DNA of 64,000 bases from contig CATOSU010000002.1 of the NCBI GenBank assembly GCA_951812615.1, positions 1,488,001 to 1,552,000 of the forward strand, read 5' to 3'. Position 1 is the stretch's first letter; each line of letters begins with the position of its first letter. Under the pieces are notes generated by a model. It was not told the origin of the DNA. It searched no databases and saw only the letters and a program-made list of their open reading frames with translations. This document shows positions 19,123 to 27,296 of this stretch, piece by piece. The translations under genes and the position numbers were made by a program. The stretch is from an uncultured Paracoccaceae bacterium. Its GTDB lineage: Bacteria > Pseudomonadota > Alphaproteobacteria > Rhodobacterales > Rhodobacteraceae.

Positions 19123-20357
19123 TCCGGATCGGTGAACAGGAGTATGTGCTGAACGATCCCGTCGTGATCGGCGCATTGGCCGGCGGGGCTCTGGTCTTGC
19201 TGATCCTGCTGCTGTTGTGGCTGGGCCTGCGCGCGGCCAGCCGGTCGGCCCGGACAGTGGAGCCGCTGGTGCATCAAATGGCGGTGCTGGGCCAGAACGT
19301 CCAGCAGCTGGGCCTGGGGCAGGAGGCCCTGCGCGGCGGGTTGCAACAGGTGTCGGACACGCAGGCCAACGCGCAGGTGCAGGTGGTGCAGACGATGGAG
19401 ACCCGGCTGTCGGCGGTGCAACAGCAGATGAACGACCGGCTGGCGGACAATGCGATGCGGTCGGCCCGGGCGCTGGCCGAGATGCAGGAGCGGATGAAGG
19501 AGACGCTGCACGGATCGTCCAAACAGACGGCAACCTCGCTGACCGCGCTGCAGGAACGGCTGGCCACGATCGACAAGGCGCAGGACAACATCACCAAGCT
19601 CAGCGGCGATGTGCTGTCGCTGCAGGATATCCTGTCGAACAAGCAGACCCGCGGGGCGTTCGGGGAAATCCAGCTGAACGATATCGTGTCCAAGGCGCTG
19701 CCGCCGGATGCCTATGCGTTTCAGGCGACATTGTCGAACGGGCGGCGGGCGGATTGCCTGGTCCACCTGCCAAACCCGCCGGGGCCGATCGTGATCGATT
19801 CCAAGTTCCCGCTGGAAGCCTACGAGGCCCTGCGCCGGGCCGAAACGCAGGCCCAGCTGACCGAGGCGGCACGTATGATGCGCACCGCGCTGCGGACCCA
19901 CATCAAGGCAATCGCCGAACGGTACATTCTTGAAGGTGAAACCGCTGACGGGGCACTGATGTTCCTGCCCTCCGAGGCGGTCTATGCCGAGCTGCACGCG
20001 AATTTCGCGGAACTGGTGCGCGAAGGGTTCGACGCCCGGGTCTGGATCGTGTCGCCCACCACCTGCATGGCGACGCTGAACACGATGCGCGCGATCCTCA
20101 AGGATGCGCGGATGCGGGAACAGGCCGGGGCAATTCGCAGGGAACTGGCAATGCTGCACAAGGACGTGGACCGGCTGGGCGACCGGGTCGGAAACCTCGA
20201 CCGTCACTTCACGCAGGCGCAGAAGGACATTGGCGAGATCAAGATCAGTGCCGAGAAGGCCGGGCGCCGGGCGCTGCGGCTGGATCGGTTCGATTTTGAG
20301 GATGTTACGACGGAAGACGACGTGAAGGTCGTTCCAATAACAAAGCCGGATACCTAG
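19119..20357 (+). CDS. rmuC: DNA recombination protein RmuC
   Basis: A 412-residue protein with one N-terminal membrane helix ([16 protein letters not shown]). A long coiled-coil follows at about residues 40-150 ([19 protein letters not shown] onward), then the RmuC nuclease-like domain ([28 protein letters not shown]). RmuC proteins limit rearrangement at inverted repeats. The ATGA overlap with mutL shows translational coupling of two genome-maintenance genes. Confidence 0.93.
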   Translation: MIRIGEQEYVLNDPVVIGALAGGALVLLILLLLWLGLRAASRSARTVEPLVHQMAVLGQNVQQLGLGQEALRGGLQQVSDTQANAQVQVVQTMETRLSAVQQQMNDRLADNAMRSARALAEMQERMKETLHGSSKQTATSLTALQERLATIDKAQDNITKLSGDVLSLQDILSNKQTRGAFGEIQLNDIVSKALPPDAYAFQATLSNGRRADCLVHLPNPPGPIVIDSKFPLEAYEALRRAETQAQLTEAARMMRTALRTHIKAIAERYILEGETADGALMFLPSEAVYAELHANFAELVREGFDARVWIVSPTTCMATLNTMRAILKDARMREQAGAIRRELAMLHKDVDRLGDRVGNLDRHFTQAQKDIGEIKISAEKAGRRALRLDRFDFEDVTTEDDVKVVPITKPDT

Positions 20358-20396
20358 ATTAGTCCGGCAAGGTCCCGAAACACCGATTACAGCGCA

Positions 20397-21728
20397 ATGC
20401 CAACGCCCGAAGCCAGTTCCGATCTTCCCGAACTTCTGCGCGAGGCCGAGGTCGAGGCCGAACGGCTGGTGTCTCTGGCACGGATGGCGGTTGCGTTGGG
20501 GCTGGTGATGTTTTTCGCCATTGCCGTTCCACCGACCGACGAGTTGCGGGATGCGGTATTGGCGCGGCAGGGGTTTTTCGCCCTGCTGACGATGCTGGCC
20601 TACCTGCTCGTCGGCGGTGTGATCTGGCTGTCGATCCGCACGCGCCTGTTTCACCGCTGGATGATCTGGCCGGCGGCCACGACGGACGCCTTGTTCGTGT
20701 TGCTCAGCATCTGGACCGGCATGGAAAACACACACCTGACCGGGGACGCGATGTTCGTGTTCCCCTCGGTCTGGCTGATCCCGGTTGTGCTGAGCTTCGG
20801 GGTTCTGCGCGGCAATCCATGGGTGCTGGCCTGGACCGCGTTTTTGGTTGTGGTCGGCGTTGCCGGGCTTGTTGCGTTTCAGGCCGGGTCTGCGAAAGGG
20901 CAGGACGACAGCGCGGTCTGGCTGTTTCTGGCTCTGCCGCCAAACGTGATGCGGCTGATCATGATCACGCTGGCCGGCATTGTTCTGGTTGCTGCTGCGC
21001 ACCGCACGCGCACGCGCACGCTTGTGCACCGGTCCATCGACGCGACAATTCGCAATGCCAATCTCACCCGGTACCTGCCGGCCAAGCTTGCACCGCAGCT
21101 GGCTGCGGGTCATCTGGACGACCTGCGGCACGGCCGGCGCGAAGACATCGCCGTGCTGTTCATCGACATTCGCGGGTTCACCCAGCTGTCCGAGGGGATG
21201 ACGCCACAGGAGGTGTCGGATTTCGTCACCGAATTCCGGCACCGGGTGGCGCGGGTGGTCGATGCCCATGACGGTGTGATCGACAAGTTCATGGGCGACG
21301 CGGCCATGGTTCTGTTTACTGAACCGGACGATCCGCACCGGGCCGCGGCCAACGGGCTGGCCTGTGCAACGGACCTGCACCGGGCAATGACCAGATGGTC
21401 AACCCGCCGGGTTGCGCTCGGCCAGCAACCGGTCAGCGCCGGTATCGGGCTGCATTTCGGCGCGGTCTTCAGCGGGGTCGTCGGCGACGAAACGCGGTTG
21501 GAATACTCGGTTTTCGGCGACACAGTGAATGTCGCGGCGCGGCTGCAGGAAATGTCCAAAACACTGAATTCACCGGTCCTTGCTTCGCGCGAGGCGGTAT
21601 CGGCGGCGCAGGCAGAAGGCTGGCACCACATCGCGCAGACCGCGCTGAGAGGCCGTCAGGGGGACATGGATATCATGGCGCCTGTTGTCGGCGAGAACGG
21701 GTCAGATCCGGAAAAACGGTTGCAGTAG
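20397..21728 (+). CDS. Membrane-bound class III adenylate/guanylate cyclase
   Basis: A 443-residue protein with a six-helix membrane sensor region (about residues 25-200) and a C-terminal class III cyclase catalytic domain. The metal-binding Asp residues are Asp257 (FIDIRGFT) and Asp301 (DKFMGDAAM). The Lys just before the latter, and FGDTVNVAARL further on, favour ATP as substrate and so cAMP as product. It overlaps the convergent chrR by 27 bp at the 3' ends. The signal sensed by the membrane part is unknown. Confidence 0.88.
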   Translation: MPTPEASSDLPELLREAEVEAERLVSLARMAVALGLVMFFAIAVPPTDELRDAVLARQGFFALLTMLAYLLVGGVIWLSIRTRLFHRWMIWPAATTDALFVLLSIWTGMENTHLTGDAMFVFPSVWLIPVVLSFGVLRGNPWVLAWTAFLVVVGVAGLVAFQAGSAKGQDDSAVWLFLALPPNVMRLIMITLAGIVLVAAAHRTRTRTLVHRSIDATIRNANLTRYLPAKLAPQLAAGHLDDLRHGRREDIAVLFIDIRGFTQLSEGMTPQEVSDFVTEFRHRVARVVDAHDGVIDKFMGDAAMVLFTEPDDPHRAAANGLACATDLHRAMTRWSTRRVALGQQPVSAGIGLHFGAVFSGVVGDETRLEYSVFGDTVNVAARLQEMSKTLNSPVLASREAVSAAQAEGWHHIAQTALRGRQGDMDIMAPVVGENGSDPEKRLQ

Positions 21729-22361
21729 ACGCGGCAGAACGGATTTGAACCGCAATGGCGCGTCGGTCACGGCAAGGCAAATGCAATCAGCCCCCACATC
21801 CGCGATCGGGGTGTGTTCGATGCTGGGGTCCGCGCATTCGACATCGCCACGCGCGAAATACTCGTTTTCGTCAACGAACGCGCCTTGCAGAACCATGGTC
21901 AGTTCCGTGCCGCGATGGCCGTGATCGGGCATGGCAGCGCCGGCAGGGATGTGCAGCAGCCGGGCCGAGGCCGCGTCCGAGGTTTTCAGGATCGCCTGCC
22001 GCACGCCCATTCCCACCGGGCGCCAGCGCACCGCTTCCAGATCACCCCCGACATAGTCCTGCAGCGGGGCCGGCAGCACGCCGGGCCTGCGCTGCGCCGC
22101 CCGCGCCGGGGTCAGCGAAGGCGTGTCCGACAACCGGTCCAGAACCGCGTTCAGCGCGTCCGTGCCCATGGGCGCGGCATCGACACCGGCCTGTTCCACC
22201 AGAACCCCGCCGACGGCATCGAAGCTTTCCACCGCAGCGCGGCACTGATCACACAGCGACACATGTGACGCGATCATCAGGTTAAAGGCTTCGGGCAGCG
22301 TTCCTGCGGAATAGGCAAGCAGCAGGTCGTCGCCGGGGTGATGTTGAATGATGTCGTTCAT
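21702..22361 (-). CDS. chrR: Zinc anti-sigma factor ChrR
   Basis: A 219-residue ChrR-type anti-sigma factor. The N-terminal zinc anti-sigma domain has His33-x3-Cys37-x2-Cys40 plus His7/His8. The C-terminal cupin has the metal ligands in MPDHGHRGTE and a late His (EHTPIAD). In Rhodobacter sphaeroides, ChrR holds RpoE inactive until singlet oxygen triggers its turnover, which needs the cupin domain. The start is 7 bp after the sigma-factor stop, so both are translated from one mRNA. Confidence 0.94.
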   Translation of the reverse strand: MNDIIQHHPGDDLLLAYSAGTLPEAFNLMIASHVSLCDQCRAAVESFDAVGGVLVEQAGVDAAPMGTDALNAVLDRLSDTPSLTPARAAQRRPGVLPAPLQDYVGGDLEAVRWRPVGMGVRQAILKTSDAASARLLHIPAGAAMPDHGHRGTELTMVLQGAFVDENEYFARGDVECADPSIEHTPIADVGADCICLAVTDAPLRFKSVLPRLLQPFFRI

Positions 22362-22368
22362 CGGTTGC

Positions 22369-22971
22369 TCATTTCATGGCGTGACGCAGCCGGTCCAGCG
22401 CCAGTCGGATTCGGGATTTGATGGTGCCCAGCGGCAAACCGGTCTGTGCCGCGATCTCGCGGTGACTCAGGTCGCCGAAATAGGCCTTCTCGATCAGGTC
22501 TCTTTGCGCGTCCGGCAGTTTTGACACTGCTGATTTCAACAGGTCGGTTTCCTGTTGCAGGGCCAGAATGTCGGCCTGGTCCGGTTCGGTGTCCGGGCCC
22601 CAATTCAGGTCTTCGGGTTCGGGTCGGCGTTCCTTGCGCAGCATGTCGATGCGCCGGTTTCGCGCGATGGTAAAGATCCACGTCGCAACCGAGGCCCGCG
22701 ACGGATCAAACAGGTGCGCCTTGTTCCACAGCGTCACCATTACATCCTGCGCGCATTCCTCGGCCATCGCGGCGTCTGCGCCGCCCTTGATCAGGAAACC
22801 CTTCACGCGCGGCGCAAAGTGGCTGAACACGGCGGCAAAGGCGTCGCGATCGCGATGATCGCGGATACGCTCCACGTAGATTGTCCAGTTCGGTTCGGAC
22901 ACTGTCGGCCTTTTTCGCGCACGAGGTCTGCTCGGCCGCCGGGGTTTGGCGGTGTCTGCAGTGTCGATCAT
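22369..22971 (-). CDS. rpoE: RpoE-type ECF sigma factor (singlet-oxygen response, ECF11)
   Basis: An ECF sigma factor with region 2 (AAFAAVFSHFAPRVKGFL, then WIFTIARNRRIDMLRKERRP) and region 4 (LPDAQRDLIEKAYFGDLSHREIA onward). The start is uncertain. A TGATCC-N18-TAGCAA promoter puts transcription start near 22990, which rules out the ATG at 22992. ATG 22971 gives 200 residues. GTG 22902, behind AAAAAGG, gives 177 residues, close to the length in R. sphaeroides. The pairing with chrR and the facing promoter indicate autoregulation. Confidence 0.92.
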   Translation of the reverse strand: MIDTADTAKPRRPSRPRARKRPTVSEPNWTIYVERIRDHRDRDAFAAVFSHFAPRVKGFLIKGGADAAMAEECAQDVMVTLWNKAHLFDPSRASVATWIFTIARNRRIDMLRKERRPEPEDLNWGPDTEPDQADILALQQETDLLKSAVSKLPDAQRDLIEKAYFGDLSHREIAAQTGLPLGTIKSRIRLALDRLRHAMK

Positions 22972-22996
22972 GGTTTCGGCAGTGGTCAACATGCTT

Positions 22997-23026
22997 TTGC
23001 TACGTGGCCCGATGCGCCCCGGATCA
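22997..23026 (-). promoter_or_regulatory. RpoE-dependent promoter of rpoE-chrR
   Basis: On the minus strand, TGATCC (-35) and TAGCAA (-10) are separated by exactly 18 bp. The -35 equals the published R. sphaeroides RpoE consensus; the -10 is a variant of TAAG-A. Confidence 0.65.
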
Positions 23027-23047
23027 CTTGAGGCCCGAATTCTTTTC

Positions 23048-23077
23048 TCATCCGGATTGGCGCGGGCTGCGTAGAAG
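23048..23077 (+). promoter_or_regulatory. RpoE-dependent promoter of the FAD oxidoreductase operon
   Basis: TCATCC and TAGAAG are separated by 18 bp, facing right, 32 bp before the ATG at 23109. It mirrors the rpoE promoter only 21 bp away, so one sigma factor could fire both ways. Confidence 0.58.
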
Positions 23078-23108
23078 TCCAAAGCCATGAATTGCGGAAA
23101 GGACCGCC

Positions 23109-24404
23109 ATGCCCTTTGAACATCCCGCCAGCGGGACTCGGAACATCGCCGTTATCGGCGGCGGAATATCCGGTCTCGGCGCGGCCTGGCTGCTGAGCCG
23201 GGACAGCCATGTCACGCTTTTCGACGCGGCACCGCGTCCGGGCGGCCACGCACGGACGGTGCTGGCCGTACGGAACGGGGATCGGCCCGTCGATACCGGC
23301 TTTGTCGTGTTCAACAAGGTCACCTATCCACACTTGTGCGCGATGTTTCAGGACCTTGACGTGCCCATCGCCGAAAGCAGCATGAGCTTCGGCGCCTCCT
23401 TTGACGGCGGGCGGGTCGAGTATGCCCTGCGGACCCTGAACGCGCTTTTTGCACAGCGGCGGAATGTCCTGCGCCCCGGGTTTGCCCGCATGCTGCGCGA
23501 TCTGGCCCGTTTCAACAAACATGCGCCTGCGATGGCAGAGGATCCGGCTCTGTCGGTGCGTGACCTACTGGCGGCTCTCGGAACCGGGGACTGGTTTCGC
23601 GACTATTATCTGTTGCCGTTTTCTGCCGCGATCTGGTCCATGCCGCGGGCGCAGGTGCTGGATTTCCCGGCCCGGACGATGCTTCGCTTCTTCAGCAACC
23701 ATGCCCTGCTGGGGGTGAGCGGCCAGCATCAGTGGTACACCGTGCGCGGTGGGTCCGAGCAGTATGTCCGCCGCCTCTGCGCGGCACTGGACCGGCAGGG
23801 GGCGGACATTCGCCCGGGCGCAGCCGTGCAATCGGTGCGCCGGGACGCGAAAGAGGTGCGGATCAAAAGTTTCGGCGCCGGCTGGCAGGGTTTCGACGAA
23901 GTGGTCTTTGCCACCCATTCCGACACCGCCCTGTCCCTGCTGGCCGATCCGTCCCGCACCGAGCAGGCCACCCTCGGCCGCATCGCGTTTCAGCCCAACA
24001 CCGTCACCCTGCACCGCGATCCGGTCGTGATGCCGAAACGCCGGCGCGTGTGGTCCAGCTGGAACTATACCGAACCGCGCGGCGGGTCCGATGCGCTGGA
24101 CATGACCTACTGGATGAATTCCCTGCAATCCATTCCGGCGGACGATCCGCTGTTTGTCACCCTCAACGATCCCGGGCGCATCCGCGATGACCTAATCTAT
24201 GACCAGACAACGATGCGTCACCCTGTATTCGGGCCGGGCGTGCCCGAAGCACAGGACAGGCTGCGGGCCGTCAACGGCACCAACCGAACGTGGTTCTGCG
24301 GGGCCTGGATGCGCAACGGCTTCCACGAAGACGGGCTGGCCAGCGCGGTCGCCGTGGCCGATGCCATCCGACGCATGCATTCGATGCAGGTGGCCGCGGA
24401 ATGA
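23109..24404 (+). CDS. FAD-dependent amine-oxidase-type oxidoreductase
   Basis: A 431-residue flavoprotein. The N-terminal dinucleotide fold is clear (NIAVIGGGISGLGAAWLL, then APRPGGHARTV), and the C-terminal FAD segment reads WFCGAWMRNGFHEDGLASA. Homologues occur beside DUF1365 and cyclopropane-fatty-acid-synthase-like genes in RpoE/ChrR-controlled clusters, where they are linked to modification of unsaturated lipids under singlet oxygen. The substrate here is unproven. The next gene starts within its stop codon (ATGA). Confidence 0.86.
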   Translation: MPFEHPASGTRNIAVIGGGISGLGAAWLLSRDSHVTLFDAAPRPGGHARTVLAVRNGDRPVDTGFVVFNKVTYPHLCAMFQDLDVPIAESSMSFGASFDGGRVEYALRTLNALFAQRRNVLRPGFARMLRDLARFNKHAPAMAEDPALSVRDLLAALGTGDWFRDYYLLPFSAAIWSMPRAQVLDFPARTMLRFFSNHALLGVSGQHQWYTVRGGSEQYVRRLCAALDRQGADIRPGAAVQSVRRDAKEVRIKSFGAGWQGFDEVVFATHSDTALSLLADPSRTEQATLGRIAFQPNTVTLHRDPVVMPKRRRVWSSWNYTEPRGGSDALDMTYWMNSLQSIPADDPLFVTLNDPGRIRDDLIYDQTTMRHPVFGPGVPEAQDRLRAVNGTNRTWFCGAWMRNGFHEDGLASAVAVADAIRRMHSMQVAAE

Positions 24405-25168
24405 CCCAACAGATCGAATATGTCACCGGACACACTTATCACGGGCGCCGGGGCCAGGTCCGCAACGCGTTTCGTTACTCGATCGACTGCGTGTTGTTCG
24501 ATGCCGAAGCGAGCCTGACCCGGCCGGCCCTGTTTTCACGCAACCGTCGCAACATCGCTTCGGTTCACGACCGGGACAATGGTGGCAAAATCGGCAACGG
24601 TACCGGCCCGGCATGGGTGCGGGACGTGATGGCCCGGCATCAGCTGCCACAGCCGGCCCGCATCCGGCTGCTGACCCAGCCCCGCCTGCTGGGGCATGCC
24701 TTCAACCCGGTCAGCTTCTGGTTCTGCTATGGCGACGACGAGGCAAAAATGCTGCAGGCCGTGATCGCGGAAGTGACCAATACGTTTGGCGAGCGGCATT
24801 CCTACCTGTGTCATCATGCCGATCTGCGCCCGATCAAACCGGCGGACCGGCTGACGGCCAGAAAAGCGTTCTACGTGTCCCCGTTTCAACCGGCCGGAGG
24901 TGAACACACGTTCTGCTTTGACATCGGGCCAGAGCATATCGGTATCCGTATTGTCCTGAACCGTGGCGCCGGCGGGCTGATCGCCACGCTGACCGGCACC
25001 CGCAAAAAGATGACAAACCGGGATATCCTGTGGTCCTGCCTGCGCCGGCCGTTCGGCACCCGCAGGGTGCTGGCCCTGATCCACTGGCAGGCCGCGGTTC
25101 TGTGGTGGAAACGGGTCCCGTTCCGCGTTCGCCCGCTGCCGCCGCAGCGGGACGTGACCCGCAGATGA
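24401..25168 (+). CDS. DUF1365 family protein
   Basis: A 255-residue protein of the DUF1365 family, with the conserved GHTYHGRRGQVRNAFRYSID near the start and LLGHAFNPVSFWFCYGDDE in the middle. The biochemical role is not established. It regularly accompanies the FAD oxidoreductase and a fatty-acid cyclopropane synthase-like methyltransferase in singlet-oxygen clusters. The ATG at 24401 overlaps the previous stop by 4 bp, so the two are coupled. No methyltransferase gene follows here. Confidence 0.87.
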   Translation: MTQQIEYVTGHTYHGRRGQVRNAFRYSIDCVLFDAEASLTRPALFSRNRRNIASVHDRDNGGKIGNGTGPAWVRDVMARHQLPQPARIRLLTQPRLLGHAFNPVSFWFCYGDDEAKMLQAVIAEVTNTFGERHSYLCHHADLRPIKPADRLTARKAFYVSPFQPAGGEHTFCFDIGPEHIGIRIVLNRGAGGLIATLTGTRKKMTNRDILWSCLRRPFGTRRVLALIHWQAAVLWWKRVPFRVRPLPPQRDVTRR

Positions 25169-25197
25169 GGTCCGCTGCCAGAGACGAGGTTCGCTGA

Positions 25198-25785
25198 ATG
25201 GAAAACCTGACTTTTGCCTGTTTGGGTGCGTTGGTGGTGCTGGGGGCTGTCGCGTTGCGCGGTGCCCTTGCGTCGTTTCGCGCGCAAGGCCCTGCGGATT
25301 ATGCCGTGACGGCGCCGGCTTTCGACATCCGCAGGGACCTGAACGGTACGATCGACTGCGACGGTGTGATCTACGGCCCGACAGGCCGCGTGACGGCCCG
25401 CTTCGTTGCGGTCTTTCATGCGCAGTGGCACGGCAATACCGGCCGGATGACCGAGCAGTTCACCTATGACAGCGGCGCCACGCAGCACCGCGAATGGACG
25501 CTGACGCTGCTTGCCGGCGGCAGGATCAGCGCAACCGCGCCGGACGTGCTGGGCACCGGTGAAGGCTGGCAATCCGGCGCCGCGGGCCATCTGCGCTACC
25601 GGATCCGGCTGCCGGAACAGGCCGGCGGCCATGTGCTCGACACGCTGGACTGGATGTACCTTCTGCCCAATGGCGTGATCGTCAACCGCAGCCAGATGCG
25701 CAAGTTCGGCATCCCGGTGGCCGAGCTTGTCGCGACGATGCGACGGCGCGACATCGCGGACCACCGGGCACTGGCGGCTGAGTAG
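25198..25785 (+). CDS. DUF3833 family protein
   Basis: A 195-residue protein with an N-terminal hydrophobic segment (FACLGALVVLGAVAL), probably a membrane anchor or uncleaved signal. The rest is a beta-rich lipocalin-like body typical of DUF3833 (FDIRRDLNGTIDCDGVIYGPTGRV; LDWMYLLPNGVIVNRSQM, each shown in part). Family members sit with DUF1365 and FAD oxidoreductases in ECF-controlled clusters; a lipid-related envelope role is inferred. It is 29 bp after the DUF1365 gene, so probably in the same operon. Confidence 0.78.
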   Translation: MENLTFACLGALVVLGAVALRGALASFRAQGPADYAVTAPAFDIRRDLNGTIDCDGVIYGPTGRVTARFVAVFHAQWHGNTGRMTEQFTYDSGATQHREWTLTLLAGGRISATAPDVLGTGEGWQSGAAGHLRYRIRLPEQAGGHVLDTLDWMYLLPNGVIVNRSQMRKFGIPVAELVATMRRRDIADHRALAAE

Positions 25786-25870
25786 GGTTGCAACCCGGAA
25801 CTTTGCGGAAGATCAAAGACAGGGTATTCAAAGACGGGTCTTCTGGGGCAAACAGCAAAGGACCGGACGG

Positions 25871-26194
25871 ATGGAAATCTCCAAAAGTGCAATTGCTCAG
25901 GTGGTCCTGATGGACCGCGAGCTTGACCGGGCGGAACCGGAACTGCGGGCCTTCATCGACCGGATGAGCGAGGAAGAACAGGCCGAACTGGTTGCCGTGA
26001 TGTGGGTCGGCCGCGGCAGCTTCGAACCCGAAGAGATCAATCAGGCGATTGAAACCGCCCGCACCGAGGCCACGACCCCCTGCGCGGATTACATGATCGG
26101 TACGCCGCACATGTCGGACCATCTGGAAAACGGTCTCGAAGCGCTTGGCCATTCGCTGACAGCGGAAGAGGATGATCTGGTTCGCCGCGGCTGA
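25871..26194 (+). CDS. DUF3775 family protein
   Basis: A 107-residue acidic, helical protein containing ELDRAEPELRAFIDRMSEEE and VMWVGRGSFEPEEINQA, the pattern of DUF3775, a small cytosolic family without known function. The ATG at 25871 follows a purine-rich stretch; upstream in-frame codons lack a ribosome site. An 85-bp gap separates it from DUF3833, so membership in that operon is uncertain. A strong palindrome lies 15 bp downstream. Confidence 0.78.
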   Translation: MEISKSAIAQVVLMDRELDRAEPELRAFIDRMSEEEQAELVAVMWVGRGSFEPEEINQAIETARTEATTPCADYMIGTPHMSDHLENGLEALGHSLTAEEDDLVRRG

Positions 26195-26209
26195 CCGGAC
26201 GGGCCTGAG

Positions 26210-26237
26210 GTAGGATGGGTGATATCACCCATCCTAC
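26210..26237. terminator. Perfect 28-bp palindrome, shared terminator of convergent genes
   Basis: GTAGGATGGGTGAT is followed directly by its own reverse complement. Before the IS630 insertion it lay a few bases after the stops of both DUF3775 and the saccharopine dehydrogenase gene. It may act as a bidirectional terminator or be a REP-like repeat. Confidence 0.6.
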
Positions 26238-26243
26238 GCGCTA

Positions 26244-27296
26244 AAGCATCCGACCTTTAACCTGAGACATATCCGGCAGCCTTGAAGTAGTTCCAGCACT
26301 CTTCCGGTGAGAAGAGTTCGCAGATTTCAGTGAGGGCTTTGAACATGTCGGTGAAGGTTCGAGCGCCGATCCTGCGCAGGTGTGCTTTGAGTTTCGAGAA
26401 GGCCATCTCGATCGGGTTGAGATCGGGGCTATAGGGCGGCAGAAACAGGAACCAGCATCCGGCTTTGCGCATGGCTTTGGCCGCAGCGGCATTCTTGTGC
26501 GTCGCGAGGTTGTCTAGGATCACGACGGTACCTGGCTCCAGTTCCGGCACCAGCACCTGCTCGACATAAGCCGCAAAGGCTTCGCCATCCATCGCGCCCT
26601 TGATGACCCAGGGTGCGATCAATGCGTCGGCGCTGAGGCCCGCGATGAAGGTCTGCGTGCCCCATGATCCAAAGGGCGCATCCATCACCAGCCGCGCGCC
26701 CCGTTGTGACCATCCACGCTGGCGGGTCAGGTTGGTTTTGACAGAGGTTTCATCAATGAATACAGCACGATCTGGCTGAGCCGAGACGGCAGGCAAGCGG
26801 TGTTTGACCCAATGGTCGCGTTGTTTCCTTACCCTCGCGCGGTGTCGTTCAGTCGCGACCAACGTCTTTTTTTGTACGTGAAGCCCAGCTTGCGCAGGAA
26901 CCGGCCAATCGCATCAGGGTGCGCCTGAACACCGGTCGCATCCGCAAGAGCGCCGGCAAGTTCAGGCATGGTCATGTCGCCGTCCTGTTCAATCAGTTCG
27001 ATCAGAAGCGACCGATGCGGATCAAGCTTGCCCTTGCCGCGAGGACGGCCCTGAGGCGCGGCCCTTGCTTGTCCGGTTCGCCGGATCGCAAGCCCCCAAC
27101 GCGCCCCGGTCGCGGGCGAAAGCTTCAGGCGCAACGCCGCCGCGCGTCCGCTCAATCCTTCTTCAACCAACTTCTGAAACCGCATCCGCAACGCGTTCGG
27201 CAAAGGTGCTGACATGATCCATCCTCCCAAACAGGATGAATCACAGATCGGCACTCAAGGGAATCCCTTGCGATTCAGGTTTTGAGCCGGACGCTT
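26244..27296 (-). mobile_element. IS630-family insertion sequence (1,053 bp)
   Basis: The ends AAGCATCCGAC and (complement) AAGCGTCCGGC are imperfect inverted repeats, and each is bordered by TA (26242-26243 and 27297-27298), the target duplication of IS630/Tc1-mariner elements. It landed in the stop codon of the saccharopine dehydrogenase gene, turning TAG into TAA. Confidence 0.9.
26257..27215 (-). CDS. IS630-family transposase (two frames joined by -1 frameshift)
   Basis: The first frame (27215 to 26829) holds the paired helix-turn-helix regions (GLSGRAAALRLKLSPATGARW; MTMPELAGALADATG, in part). The second (to 26257) holds the DDE core: IDETSVKTNLTR, VVILDNLATHKNA and LPPYSPDLNPIEMAFSKLK, with all catalytic acids present. 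The frames meet at a run of seven A residues (26867-26873, read on the minus strand as TAC AAA AAA AGA), where a -1 slip gives KKTLVATERHRARV. This is the programmed frameshift seen in many IS630 elements, so the copy looks intact. The ATG at 27215 follows GGAGGA. Confidence 0.88.

Noticed and set aside
19071-21380. A 769-codon minus-strand frame across rmuC and the cyclase gene
   Set aside because: It crosses two well-identified genes and has Gln/His/Arg-rich low-complexity translation.
22990-23088. A longer rpoE product starting upstream of 22992
   Set aside because: It would include the TGATCC-N18-TAGCAA promoter inside the coding region.
25795-25835. A GGAAC stretch upstream of DUF3775 as a general-stress (EcfG) promoter
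   Set aside because: No matching GTT box lies at the required 16-17 bp spacing.
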